A program made the translations under genes and the position numbers. The notes below the pieces were generated by a model that saw nothing but the letters and a program-made list of their open reading frames with translations, did not search any database and was not told where the DNA came from. A stretch of DNA of 64,000 nucleotides from Betaproteobacteria bacterium (lineage in GTDB: Bacteria; Pseudomonadota; Gammaproteobacteria; Burkholderiales; Ga0077523). Location: the NCBI GenBank assembly GCA_025350245.1, contig JANXYG010000056.1:1-64000 (forward strand). The letters are read 5' to 3'. Shown piece after piece: positions 20,788 through 30,404 of this stretch. Within the stretch, counting starts at the first letter, position 1. Each line of letters starts with the position of its first letter.

Positions 20788-22131
20788 GTGAACGGGCACT
20801 GGCGCAAGCCGCTACTCACCGCAACGCTGATCGTCTTCAGCGCCTTGGTCCTGTGGCCGATCGCCGGGGCAACGGCAGCATCGTTGGCCGCGGCCACCGC
20901 GTTCGGTCTGCTGCTGGTCCACCACCTGCACAATCTCTCCGAGTTCCATCAGTGGCTGCTCGCGCCGAAGCTCGAGAACCTCCCGAATGGCAGCGGCAAA
21001 TGGGAACAACTGTTTTCTTATCTCGCCCGAATGATGCGGCGGCAGGGGCAGATCGAAGCCCAGCTTCAGGAAGCCCTCACCCGTTTCCAGAAGGCTGGCG
21101 CCGCGTTGCCGGAAGCCGTCGTCATTCTCGACAACGACAACCGCATCGACTGGTGCAACCCGAAGGCCGAGGCTTATTTCGGACTCGATCTCGACCGCGA
21201 CCGTGGCCAGCAGGTCACCTCCCTGATGCGCCAGCCGCAATTCGTCGAATACCTGCGGCAGACCGATTTCTCACTGCCCCTCAACCTTCGCGTGTCGCCG
21301 GCCGGCATCGGTGATGCCACGCTGTCGATCCAGATGGTGCCCTACGGCGACCGCGAGACCCTGTTGCTCGGTCGTGACATCACCCGTTGGGAACGCCTCG
21401 AGATCACGCGCCGCGATTTCGTGGCCAACGTGTCGCACGAACTGCGGACCCCGCTGACGGTGCTCAACGGATTTCTCGAGACGCTTTCCGACATGGAGCG
21501 CCCGGATCCCGAAATGACCGCACGGTCGCTGCTGCTAATGTCGCAACAGTGCGTGCGCATGAATCGGCTGGTGGAAGACCTGCTCACCCTGTCGAGGCTG
21601 GAAAGCTCGGTCGCGCCCCTGCGCGAGGAGACGGTGAACGTCCCTGAACTGGTGCAGCACCTGTACCAGGACGCACTATCGCTTTCCAATGGCAAACACG
21701 AGATCCACCTCAAGCTGGCGGATCGCGCCTGCGTCAGGGCCAACGCCGACGAAGTCCGCAGCGCTTTCGGCAACCTGGTCAGCAATGCCATCCGCTACAC
21801 GCCGGAAGGCGGGCGCATCGAACTTCAGTGGACCCTGCGCGGTGATGAGGGCATGTTCTCGGTCACCGACACCGGGATCGGCATCGAGATGCATCACATC
21901 GATCGCCTGACCGAACGCTTCTACCGGGTCGACCGCAGCCGGTCGCGCGAAACCGGCGGCACCGGTCTGGGACTCGCCATCGTCAAGCATGTATTGTCGC
22001 GCCATCAGGCGCATCTTGAGATCGTCAGTGAACCCGGCGAGGGTAGTATCTTCTCGGCGGTGTTTCCCGCCGATCGGATGGAGGCCGCACCGGTCGCGGC
22101 CAGGCCGAGCCAGGCAGTGGCTGTTTCGTAG
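20788..22131 (+). CDS. phoR: Phosphate regulon sensor kinase PhoR
   Basis: GTG start; PAS-like region; 'DFVANVSHELRTPLTVLNGFLETL', 'GGTGLGLAIVKHVLSRHQAHLEI'; adjacent to phoB. Confidence 0.92.
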   Translation: MNGHWRKPLLTATLIVFSALVLWPIAGATAASLAAATAFGLLLVHHLHNLSEFHQWLLAPKLENLPNGSGKWEQLFSYLARMMRRQGQIEAQLQEALTRFQKAGAALPEAVVILDNDNRIDWCNPKAEAYFGLDLDRDRGQQVTSLMRQPQFVEYLRQTDFSLPLNLRVSPAGIGDATLSIQMVPYGDRETLLLGRDITRWERLEITRRDFVANVSHELRTPLTVLNGFLETLSDMERPDPEMTARSLLLMSQQCVRMNRLVEDLLTLSRLESSVAPLREETVNVPELVQHLYQDALSLSNGKHEIHLKLADRACVRANADEVRSAFGNLVSNAIRYTPEGGRIELQWTLRGDEGMFSVTDTGIGIEMHHIDRLTERFYRVDRSRSRETGGTGLGLAIVKHVLSRHQAHLEIVSEPGEGSIFSAVFPADRMEAAPVAARPSQAVAVS

Positions 22132-22151
22132 CCGCCCCTGCCCGAGACATC

Positions 22152-23078
22152 ATGCCCGCCCGGTTGCCCGACCTGCAAGGCGTCATTCCGATCCTCGTGA
22201 CGCCATTTCACGTGGACGAGTCCGTCGACCTCGAATCACTCGATCGTATGGTACGGTTCATGATCGATGCCGGTGCCGACGGCATGACCGTTCTTGGCGT
22301 CCTCGGCGAGTCGAACCGCCTCGGCGACCGAGACCGTGAAGCGGCCATTCGCTGCGTTGTCGGGGCAGCGGGCGGACTGATACCAGTGATCGTCGGTGCC
22401 AGCCACGCCGGCACACAGGCCACGATCGATCTGGTGGCGATGGCGGCCGATCTGGGGGCGTCCGCCGTGATGATCGCCCCTACCGCGGAGGCGGTGCCGA
22501 ACGACGATCGCGTCCTCGAGTACTTCCGGCGTGTCGGCGAAAGGACCCGCCTGCCGATCGTGTTGCAGGATCACCCTGCCTCCACGGCGGTCCACATGCC
22601 GCTGCCGCTGATGCTGAAGATCGTGCGCGACGTCGGTCACGTCGTCGCCATCAAGGAAGAAGCCGTACCGACGGCGCCCAAGGTGCGCGCGTTGATCGCC
22701 GGCATGAGCGACCGCAAGGTACGTTTGCTCACCGGGCTCGGTGCCCTCTACGGCCTGTTCGATCTCGAAGCCGGCAGCGATGGCTTCAACACCGGATTCG
22801 CGTTTCCCGAGGTGTTGAGCGCGATCGTGCGCGCCGCGCGCGAACAGGATTGGGATCGCGCCCGAGCCTTGTACACGCGCTTCCTGCCGCTCATCGTGTT
22901 CGAACAGCAGCCCGGAGTGGCCGTTCGAAAGGAGATTCTCCGGCGGCGCGGACTCCTTTCCGCCGCCACCGTGCGGCATCCGGGTGGGGCGCTGCCACCG
23001 GGGGCCGATCGCCAGCTCGATGCACTGATCGCCGCGACGCTGGGCACAATCGACATCACCCGCCCGATCGCTCTCTAG
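22152..23078 (+). CDS. Dihydrodipicolinate synthase (DapA) family protein
   Basis: 'LQGVIPILVTPFHVDESVDLESLDRMVRFMIDAGADGMTVLGVLGE'; not clearly the housekeeping DapA. Confidence 0.85.
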   Translation: MPARLPDLQGVIPILVTPFHVDESVDLESLDRMVRFMIDAGADGMTVLGVLGESNRLGDRDREAAIRCVVGAAGGLIPVIVGASHAGTQATIDLVAMAADLGASAVMIAPTAEAVPNDDRVLEYFRRVGERTRLPIVLQDHPASTAVHMPLPLMLKIVRDVGHVVAIKEEAVPTAPKVRALIAGMSDRKVRLLTGLGALYGLFDLEAGSDGFNTGFAFPEVLSAIVRAAREQDWDRARALYTRFLPLIVFEQQPGVAVRKEILRRRGLLSAATVRHPGGALPPGADRQLDALIAATLGTIDITRPIAL

Positions 23079-23101
23079 CTCGACCCGCGCCGGCCTGCGT
23101 T

Positions 23102-23512
23102 TCAGGACAAGACCCGCAGACGTTCCGAGACGCGAACCGCAAAGTCCGCGGGAACCCCTCGCACCGTATCGCGCCGCCGCGGCCCCCAGATCGGATCCGG
23201 GAAGTGCGGATCGTCGCGGTACCGGGGAACGACGTGCCAGTGCAGATGCGGAACCACGTTGCCCAGGCTCGCAACATTGATCTTGTCGGGCTGCAACACG
23301 TCGCGCAGGACGCGCTCGCACGAGAACACGGCGTGAAGACATGCCGCCCGGTCGGCGGCGTCGAGGTCGGTCATCTCCCTGACGTGACGGTTCCAGATCA
23401 CGCGCAGCATGCCGGGGTGGTTCGTCTCGCCGGGCGCGACGATGCGCAGCTGGTCGTCGCGCCACAGCACGGCTCCGCCGTCACCGTTGCAGAGCGGGCA
23501 ATCGGCGTTCAC
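23102..23512 (-). CDS. HIT (histidine triad) family protein
   Basis: '[11 protein letters not shown]' triad; N-terminal 'CPLCNGDGG'. Confidence 0.9.
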   Translation of the reverse strand: MNADCPLCNGDGGAVLWRDDQLRIVAPGETNHPGMLRVIWNRHVREMTDLDAADRAACLHAVFSCERVLRDVLQPDKINVASLGNVVPHLHWHVVPRYRDDPHFPDPIWGPRRRDTVRGVPADFAVRVSERLRVLS

Positions 23513-26500
23513 AGCAGGACGCGCTCGATGCCGCCGTTGTTGGCCTTGCGAACGAAATCGTCGAGCCAGTCGGCGCCGAGCGTGTGTTTCGCCAGTTCGA
23601 CCACGAGGTAGTCGGCCGACGTGCCCGAGTCATCGTTGAAGCGGGACAGTCCCTGGAGACAGGAAGGACAGGACGTGAGCACCTTCACCTCGCCGCCGAA
23701 ACCGTCGGCACGCAAGGCGTCGGCGCCCTTGCGCATCTCCGCCTCCTTGCGAAATCGCACCTGAGTCGATATGTCCGGTCGCGTCGCCGCGAGCGTTCCC
23801 GACTCGCCGCAACAGCGTTCGTTCAGGGTCACGGGGGCACCGAGCAGACGGGTGGCCACGTCCAGTGGCTTGTGGGTCTTCATCGGCGTGTGGCAAGGGT
23901 CATGATAGAGGTAGCGCACGCCATCGACACCATTGAGCCGGACCCCTTTCTCCATCAGGTATTCGTGGATGTCGAGCAGGCGGCAGCCAGGGAATATGCG
24001 ATCGAACTGGTACCCGGCGAGCTGATCCATGCAGGTGCCGCACGACACGATCACGGTCTTGATGTCGAGATAGTTGAGGGTGTTGGCGATGCGATGGAAC
24101 AGCACCCGGTTCTCGGTGGAGATCGCCTGGCCCTTGTCGGCTTCGCCGGCCGAAGTCTGCGGATAGCCGCAGCACAGGTAGCCCGGCGGCAACACCGTGA
24201 TCGCGCCGACCTCGAACAGCATGGCCTGCGTCGCCAGACCGACCTGACTGAACAGCCGTTCCGAGCCGCAGCCGGGAAAATAGAATACGGCATCGGACTC
24301 ATCGGTCACCCTGGCGGCGTCGCGGATCACCGGCACGATGTGCTTGTCCTCGATGTCCAGCAGCGCGCGCGCCGTTCGGCGCGGCACCGTCTTGGGCATG
24401 GGCTTGTTGATGAAGTGGATGACCTGCGCCTTGATCGACGGCTTGCCCAGCGTCGGTGGCGGCTGCCGCACCTGCGCCTGGATCAGGCCCAGACGCTTGC
24501 CCACCGCGTGGGCTGCGCGCTGCACCTTGTAGCCGACGCCGATCATCGCCGCGCGCACCAGCTTGATGGTCATGGGGTCGGTTGCATTCAGGAACAGCAT
24601 CGAGGCCGCGGTGCCGGGATTGAACTTCTTCTTGCCGTGCTTGCGCAGGAAGTTGCGCATGGCGATCGACACTTCGCCGAAGTCGATGTCCACCGGGCAC
24701 GGGTTCAGGCACTTGTGGCACACGGTGCAATGGTCGGCGACATCGCTGAATTCATCGAAGTGCGCCAGCGAAACCCCACGCCGTGTCTGTTCCTCGTAAA
24801 GAAACGCTTCGATCAGCAGCGAGGTCGCGAGAATCTTGTTGCGCGGGGAGTACAGCAGGTTCGCCCGCGGCACATGAGTGGCGCAGACCGGCTTGCATTT
24901 ACCGCAACGCAGGCAGTCCTTGATGGAATCCGAGATGCCACCGATCTCGCTCTGCTCGAGGATCAGGCTCTCGAGTTCGAGCAGTCCGAACGAGGGGGTG
25001 TAGGCGTGGTCGAGGTTGGCGCCAGAGAGCAGCTTGCCGCGATTGAACCGGCCCTTCGGATCGACCTCGTTCTTGTAGCGCCGGAAGGCGTCGATTTCGT
25101 CCGTATCCAGATAGTCGAGCTTGGTGATGCCGATGCCATGCTCGCCGGAGATCACGCCGCCGAGCGCCTTCGCCAGGCGCATGATCCGGGCGACCGCCGC
25201 GTTGGCCTCGCGCAGCATCTCGTAGTCGTCCGAGTTCACGGGGATGTTGGTGTGGACATTGCCGTCGCCGGCATGCATGTGCAGGGCAACGAACAACCGG
25301 CTTTTCAGCACCCGCTTGTGAATCGCGTCGATCTCGGCACGCACGGCATCGAAGTCGCGGCCGTCGAAGAGTTGCATCAGCGGCTCGCGCACCTCCTGTT
25401 TCCACGACACGCGCAGCGCATGTTCCTGCAGCACATGAAAGACCGTGCCTTGTCCAGCAGTCTCGATGCCGAGGTCACCGGCCGATGGGTCGCGAGCCGA
25501 TTGCGCCGCAAGCCATATAGGGAATCCGGAAAACGGTTGATCGAGGTGCTCCAGCAACCACTGCCAGCGCGAGCGGGCGGTGAGCAAAAGTTCGCGCGCC
25601 GTGACCGCGGGGCCATCGGGAGCCGTCGCATCGACGTCCGAAGCGCCCTTGGCGACCCCGGCCACGTACTCTTCCAGTTCGTCCATCAGCCGGATCTTGT
25701 TCCGCAGCGACAGCTCGATGTTGAGGCGCTCGATGCCATCCGAGTAGTCGCCAAGACGCGCCAGCGGGATAACCACATCCTCATTGATCTTGAACGCGTT
25801 GGTGTGTCGGGCGATCGCCGCCGTGCGGGCCCGGTCGAGCCAGAACTTGCGCCGCGCCTCGGCGGATACGGCGATGAAGCCTTCGGCACCACGGGCATTG
25901 GCGATGCGCACGACGCGCGACGCGGCATCGCCCACGGCGGCTTCATCGTCGCTAGCGAGATCGGCCAGCAGCACCATCTTGGGCCGCACCCCGCGCTTGG
26001 CCTTGGTGGCGTAGCCGACCGCCTTTACATAGCGCTCGTCAAGATGTTCGAGGCCCGCGAGCACGGCGCCCGGGTGTTGGTCCATCATCGCCTTGATCTC
26101 GACGATCGACGGGACGGCGTCGCGTACTTGGCCGAAGAACTCGAGGCACACGGTGCGGACGTGACGAGGCATCCGATGCAGGATGAAGGTGGCGCTGGTG
26201 ATGAGCCCGTCGCAACCCTCCTTCTGAACCCCTGGCAGCCCGGCCAGAAACTTGTCGGTCACATCCTTGCCCAGACCCTGTTTGCGGAAGCCGCCCCCAG
26301 GAATGTCGAGCATGCGCGCGTCACCGTCAGGGGTGACGCCATCGTCCCGATAGCGCTGCACCGAAAAGCGGGCACGGTCGGCGTCGTGGATCTTGCCCAG
26401 GTTGTGTCCGATCCGGGTGATCTCCACCGGACGACCGTCGGGGTCGACCATCCGCCAGGAGGCGAGGTTGTCGATGGCCGTTCCCCATAGCACGGCCTTT

Positions 26501-27378
26501 TTGCCGCCGGCATTCATCGCGACATTGCCGCCGATGCAGGAGGCATCGGCCGAGGTCGGGTCGACCGCGAACACCAGGCCAGCGGATTCCGCTGCCTCCA
26601 TCACGCGGCGGGTCACGACACCCGCCCCGCAACGGATGACGTCGACCGGTTCAGCGACGCCCGGCAGTGCAACACGTTCCGGGGCACCGAGCTGTTCCAG
26701 CTTCTCGGTGTTGATGACCACGGCGTCGCGCGTCAACGGAATGGCGCCACCGGTGTAGCCGGTACCGCCGCCGCGCGGGATGATGGTCAGGCCCAGTTCG
26801 ATGCTGGCGCGGACCAGAGGCGCGATCTCCTCTTCGCTGTCGGGATAAAGCACGACGAACGGATACTCCACGCGCCAGTCGGTGGCATCGGTCACGTGGG
26901 AAACCCTTGCCAGCCCGTCGAACGCGATGTTGCCGCGACTGGTGTGGCGCCCGAAGTATTTCAATGCCTTGCGCCGCAAAGTGAGCGTCTGGTCGAAACC
27001 GCTCGCGAAGGCCGCGACGGCGGTCGCCGCGGCGGTCAGCAATGCAACCACACGCTGGTCGTCGGCGTTGCGCCGGATCTCGATCTCGTGCAACCGGTGT
27101 CGCAACGCCTCGACCAACGCGAGGCGGCGCTTGCGGTTGGCCAGCAGGTCATCCTCGAGATACGGGTTGCGGCTGACCACCCAGATGTCGCCGAGCACTT
27201 CGTAGAGCATGCGCGCGGAGCGGCCGGTGCGTCGCTCGCTGCGCAACTGGTCGAGCAGCTCCCAGCTGTCCGGGCCGAGTAGCCGGATCACGATCTCGCG
27301 ATCGGAGAACGAGGTGTAGTTGTACGGGATTTCGCGTAGCCGCGGCGTGATGGCGGGCGCGTGTTCGACCAGATTCAT
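23509..27378 (-). CDS. DUF3683 FAD-linked oxidase fused to 4Fe-4S and CCG domains (GlcD+GlcF-like dehydrogenase)
   Basis: 1289 aa. FAD-binding '[25 protein letters not shown]'; Fe-S motifs '[11 protein letters not shown]' and '[12 protein letters not shown]'; CCG motifs 'ERCCGESG' and 'CPSCLQGL'. Confidence 0.88.
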   Translation of the reverse strand: MNLVEHAPAITPRLREIPYNYTSFSDREIVIRLLGPDSWELLDQLRSERRTGRSARMLYEVLGDIWVVSRNPYLEDDLLANRKRRLALVEALRHRLHEIEIRRNADDQRVVALLTAAATAVAAFASGFDQTLTLRRKALKYFGRHTSRGNIAFDGLARVSHVTDATDWRVEYPFVVLYPDSEEEIAPLVRASIELGLTIIPRGGGTGYTGGAIPLTRDAVVINTEKLEQLGAPERVALPGVAEPVDVIRCGAGVVTRRVMEAAESAGLVFAVDPTSADASCIGGNVAMNAGGKKAVLWGTAIDNLASWRMVDPDGRPVEITRIGHNLGKIHDADRARFSVQRYRDDGVTPDGDARMLDIPGGGFRKQGLGKDVTDKFLAGLPGVQKEGCDGLITSATFILHRMPRHVRTVCLEFFGQVRDAVPSIVEIKAMMDQHPGAVLAGLEHLDERYVKAVGYATKAKRGVRPKMVLLADLASDDEAAVGDAASRVVRIANARGAEGFIAVSAEARRKFWLDRARTAAIARHTNAFKINEDVVIPLARLGDYSDGIERLNIELSLRNKIRLMDELEEYVAGVAKGASDVDATAPDGPAVTARELLLTARSRWQWLLEHLDQPFSGFPIWLAAQSARDPSAGDLGIETAGQGTVFHVLQEHALRVSWKQEVREPLMQLFDGRDFDAVRAEIDAIHKRVLKSRLFVALHMHAGDGNVHTNIPVNSDDYEMLREANAAVARIMRLAKALGGVISGEHGIGITKLDYLDTDEIDAFRRYKNEVDPKGRFNRGKLLSGANLDHAYTPSFGLLELESLILEQSEIGGISDSIKDCLRCGKCKPVCATHVPRANLLYSPRNKILATSLLIEAFLYEEQTRRGVSLAHFDEFSDVADHCTVCHKCLNPCPVDIDFGEVSIAMRNFLRKHGKKKFNPGTAASMLFLNATDPMTIKLVRAAMIGVGYKVQRAAHAVGKRLGLIQAQVRQPPPTLGKPSIKAQVIHFINKPMPKTVPRRTARALLDIEDKHIVPVIRDAARVTDESDAVFYFPGCGSERLFSQVGLATQAMLFEVGAITVLPPGYLCCGYPQTSAGEADKGQAISTENRVLFHRIANTLNYLDIKTVIVSCGTCMDQLAGYQFDRIFPGCRLLDIHEYLMEKGVRLNGVDGVRYLYHDPCHTPMKTHKPLDVATRLLGAPVTLNERCCGESGTLAATRPDISTQVRFRKEAEMRKGADALRADGFGGEVKVLTSCPSCLQGLSRFNDDSGTSADYLVVELAKHTLGADWLDDFVRKANNGGIERVLL

Positions 27379-27572
27379 GGATCAGGCACCGGTTGGGCCA
27401 GCGCGGCGCGCAACTGGATGGTGATTCTAGCTTCCGCTTCGCACCAACGGGGGGTCGGACATTCACCTGCCACGGCCGAACCGATCGTGAACCGGCCGCG
27501 CTACCACCCGGACGGCGCCAACGAACTCAACCACCGCAATACTTTACGAACAAGGTCACATCAAGGAAAATA

Positions 27573-27591
27573 GATCGATATGATATCGATC
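27573..27591. promoter_or_regulatory. 19-bp perfect palindrome in the LysR / DUF3683 divergent intergenic region
   Basis: GATCGATAT-G-ATATCGATC (9+1+9), suited to a LysR operator or other dimeric regulator. Confidence 0.55.
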
Positions 27592-27662
27592 ATAGTTTTT
27601 AATCTATGAAAAAATCGCCACCCGTCCCTGCGTCATTGCACAGCGCCCCCAGCCGCCCTTCG

Positions 27663-28622
27663 ATGCATGTGACCCTGCGCCAGCTCAAGGTGTTCGAGAC
27701 CGTGGCACAGCTCAGCAGCTTCACCCGCGCAGCCGAAGCGCTGTTCCTGTCGCAACCGACGGTCTCGATGCAGGTGAAGCAGCTGTCGGAGGCGGTGGAA
27801 CAGCCGCTGTTCGAGCAGTTGGGCAAGAAGATCTTCCTGACCGACATGGGTCGGGAGTTGCACGCCACCTGCCGCGAGATGTTCGATACGTGGTCACGGT
27901 TCGAGATGACGGCGGCCGACATGAAGGGTCTCAAGCGTGGCCGCCTGCGCCTGGCATGCGTCTCGACAGCCAAGTACTTCATCCCGCGCCTGCTGGGTCC
28001 GTTCTGCGACCGGTATCCGGGCATCGACGTCCAGCTGGAGGTCGCCAACCGCGACGCGGTGGTCGAGCGACTCGCGAAGAACCAAGACGATCTTTACATC
28101 ATGGGCATGCCGCCACAGCATTTCGACATCGCCCTGCACCCGTTCCTCGACAATCCGCTGATCCCGATCGCGCCGGCCAACCACCCGCTGGCGAACAAGA
28201 AGCGGGTGCCATTGAAACGTTTCGCCGAAGAACAGATGCTGCTGCGAGAGCGCGGGTCAGGCACCCGCATGGCCACCGAGCGCCTGTTTCGCGACCACGG
28301 GATCGTGATCAAGGCACGCATGGAGATCGGCTCGAACGAGGCCATCAAACACGCGGTGGCCGGCGGCTTGGGGGTCACGGTGATCTCCACCCATGCGCTG
28401 ACGCTCGAACCACTGCACGGGCAACTGGTGGTCCTCGATGTCGAAGGGTTTCCGATCCGGCGCTCGTGGTATGTGGTGCATCCCGGCAACAAGAAATTGT
28501 CGGTCGTGGCAAAGACATTCTTCGAATATCTGCAGAGCGAAGCGCCGCAGCACCTGCAGGAATCCATCGCCCTGCCACCGCACCGTACAGTGCGCACGAC
28601 CCCGGGCAAACGTAACGGCTGA
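27663..28622 (+). CDS. LysR-family transcriptional regulator (CbbR-like)
   Basis: 'MHVTLRQLKVFETVAQLSSFTRAAEALFLSQPTVSMQVKQLSEAVEQPLFEQLGKKIFLTDMG'. Start moved to MHVTL (ORF opens at 27606). Confidence 0.9.
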   Translation: MHVTLRQLKVFETVAQLSSFTRAAEALFLSQPTVSMQVKQLSEAVEQPLFEQLGKKIFLTDMGRELHATCREMFDTWSRFEMTAADMKGLKRGRLRLACVSTAKYFIPRLLGPFCDRYPGIDVQLEVANRDAVVERLAKNQDDLYIMGMPPQHFDIALHPFLDNPLIPIAPANHPLANKKRVPLKRFAEEQMLLRERGSGTRMATERLFRDHGIVIKARMEIGSNEAIKHAVAGGLGVTVISTHALTLEPLHGQLVVLDVEGFPIRRSWYVVHPGNKKLSVVAKTFFEYLQSEAPQHLQESIALPPHRTVRTTPGKRNG

Positions 28623-28678
28623 GCTGGTGGAGTCGGCGGGGGCTGCGCCGATCGCTATGCAGCCGCGGCGCGCAGCAG

Positions 28679-29107
28679 CTACCGGTCGAGTTGCGAGGCG
28701 AAGGCTTGGCGATCCGCCTTGCCGAAGCTCGCCGGTCCGCCGGTATCGACACCGCCCGCGCGCAGCGTATCCATGAAGTTTCTCAGGTCCAGCAGGCCAC
28801 GCACATTGTCGGTGGTGTAGATCTCACCGCGCGGATTCAGGGCTTCGGCACCGCGTTCCACCACGGCCGCCGCCAGCGGGATGTCGGCGGTGACCACCAG
28901 ATCCCGAGGTTGCACGAGTTCGACGATGCGGGCGTCGGCCACATCGAAGCCGCGCGGCACCTGCATTGCCCGGATCCAGGGCGATCGCGGTACCCGCAGT
29001 TGCTGGTTGGCAACCAGCGTGACCATCGTGAAGGTGCGCTCCGCGGCCCGGAACAAAATCTCCTTGACGGCGGCCGGACACGCATCGCCATCCACCCAGA
29101 TCGGCAT
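28679..29107 (-). CDS. YaiI/YqxD family protein (DUF188)
   Basis: '[22 protein letters not shown]', '[24 protein letters not shown]'. Confidence 0.93.
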   Translation of the reverse strand: MPIWVDGDACPAAVKEILFRAAERTFTMVTLVANQQLRVPRSPWIRAMQVPRGFDVADARIVELVQPRDLVVTADIPLAAAVVERGAEALNPRGEIYTTDNVRGLLDLRNFMDTLRAGGVDTGGPASFGKADRQAFASQLDR

Positions 29108-29115
29108 CGCCGCCG

Positions 29116-29337
29116 CTACCGACCGACGGAAACCAGCACGAAGTCCTGCCCCGCGTAGTGCACCCGTTGCCCAGGCCGAAGCTTGGCTCGCTTGCGGGTC
29201 TCGACCTTCCCGTCCACGGTGACTTCGCCCGCCGTGGTGGCTGCGTGGGCCGCACCACCCGATGCGACCGCGGCTGTCGCTTTCAGCAACTGATCGAGCT
29301 GAATGTAGTCGCCACGGATCGCGAACTCGACGCTCAT
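29116..29337 (-). CDS. Small RNA-binding S4-domain protein (YbcJ-like)
   Basis: '[48 protein letters not shown]'. Confidence 0.88.
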   Translation of the reverse strand: MSVEFAIRGDYIQLDQLLKATAAVASGGAAHAATTAGEVTVDGKVETRKRAKLRPGQRVHYAGQDFVLVSVGR

Positions 29338-29350
29338 CGAGTTGCGTCCA

Positions 29351-29929
29351 TCAACCGAACGGCTGCACGCCGATCAACCAACCGTGCAACGCAAAAGCGA
29401 ATGCGGCCCACGCCACCAGTCCCACGGCGATGGTCACGAGCGTCAGTGAGGCGGGCCCCGACGGATAGCGGGTGCCCGCGGCGCGGTCACGCCGCCGGGC
29501 GGCGCGAAATGCGAATACCGCCCAGACCAGGAAGCCGCCGAACAGGAACAGATCCGCCAGGTTGCCATTGGCGAGAAGGTGCGCCAGCGCCCAGACCTTG
29601 GTACCGAGGATCATCGGATGCCCGATCGCGGCCTTGATACGGTTGCGCGGCACATACGCGGCCGCGAGCAGGATGAACGCGGGGATCGTGAGTAGCGCCG
29701 CAACATGGCGGGTCCAGATCGGCGGATTCCACAGCACCACCGGGTCGGTCCGCGCGACGCCATAGCCATAGACGAGGAGCACGAAGCCGACCAGCGACAG
29801 GACGGAAACCATCCCTTTCCAGGGACCCTCGCCGAGTTTCGCGATCATCGATCCACGCCAACCATCGGCGACAGCGCGCGTCGAGTGAGCGCCGAGAAAC
29901 AGGACAAGACCGAGGATCAGGAGAGTCAT
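29351..29929 (-). CDS. NnrU family membrane protein
   Basis: 'LILGLVLFLGAHSTRAVADGWR', 'HPMILGTKVWALAHLLANGNLADLFLFGGFLVWAVFAFR'. Confidence 0.9.
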   Translation of the reverse strand: MTLLILGLVLFLGAHSTRAVADGWRGSMIAKLGEGPWKGMVSVLSLVGFVLLVYGYGVARTDPVVLWNPPIWTRHVAALLTIPAFILLAAAYVPRNRIKAAIGHPMILGTKVWALAHLLANGNLADLFLFGGFLVWAVFAFRAARRRDRAAGTRYPSGPASLTLVTIAVGLVAWAAFAFALHGWLIGVQPFG

Positions 29930-30155
29930 GGGTCAGCTTTCGGGGCGGGGCATGTGATCGAAGGTCGGACACGCGCGAACGGCGTCCGCGATCGCGACTC
30001 GCGGCCCGCGAACGACCGCCGCCGAATCGCGGCAACCGCGACGATACATCAAGCCAACCGCTGCCGATGCCGGATGCGGTGGTCGCAACCGTGAACGAAC
30101 CCCGCCGTCCACGCCGGCGCATCGCGCCGGGCACCACGGCTTCGCGGCCGTTGCC

Positions 30156-30404
30156 TTATTCGATCACGTCCCCCACCCACACCCGCTCGAACGGCGCGGC
30201 AGCCTGCCGCTGCACCTTGCGCACGGTCTCCGCGTCCGCCGCTTCGTACTCGCACACCATCCGCATCCTGTCGGCGGACAGGACACTGCGTTTCCAGGAG
30301 ACGTTGTAGATGCTCAGGCAGGGCCGCTCGCGATCGGCAACGACCTGCATGTCCTGGTCGGTCTGGGGCTGGGCGAATGCCCGTTCCACGATGATGCGTC
30401 TCAT
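30156..30404 (-). CDS. DUF4242-like small protein
   Basis: 'MRRIIVERAFAQPQ..SIYNVSWKRSVLSADRMRMVCEYEAADAETVRKVQRQAAAPFERVWVGDVI'; 4-nt overlap with the BTAD gene. Confidence 0.75.
   Translation of the reverse strand: MRRIIVERAFAQPQTDQDMQVVADRERPCLSIYNVSWKRSVLSADRMRMVCEYEAADAETVRKVQRQAAAPFERVWVGDVIE

Noticed and set aside
23584-26490. 968 aa plus-strand ORF antisense to the DUF3683 dehydrogenase
   Set aside because: Antisense shadow ORF; the minus strand has clear FAD and Fe-S motifs.
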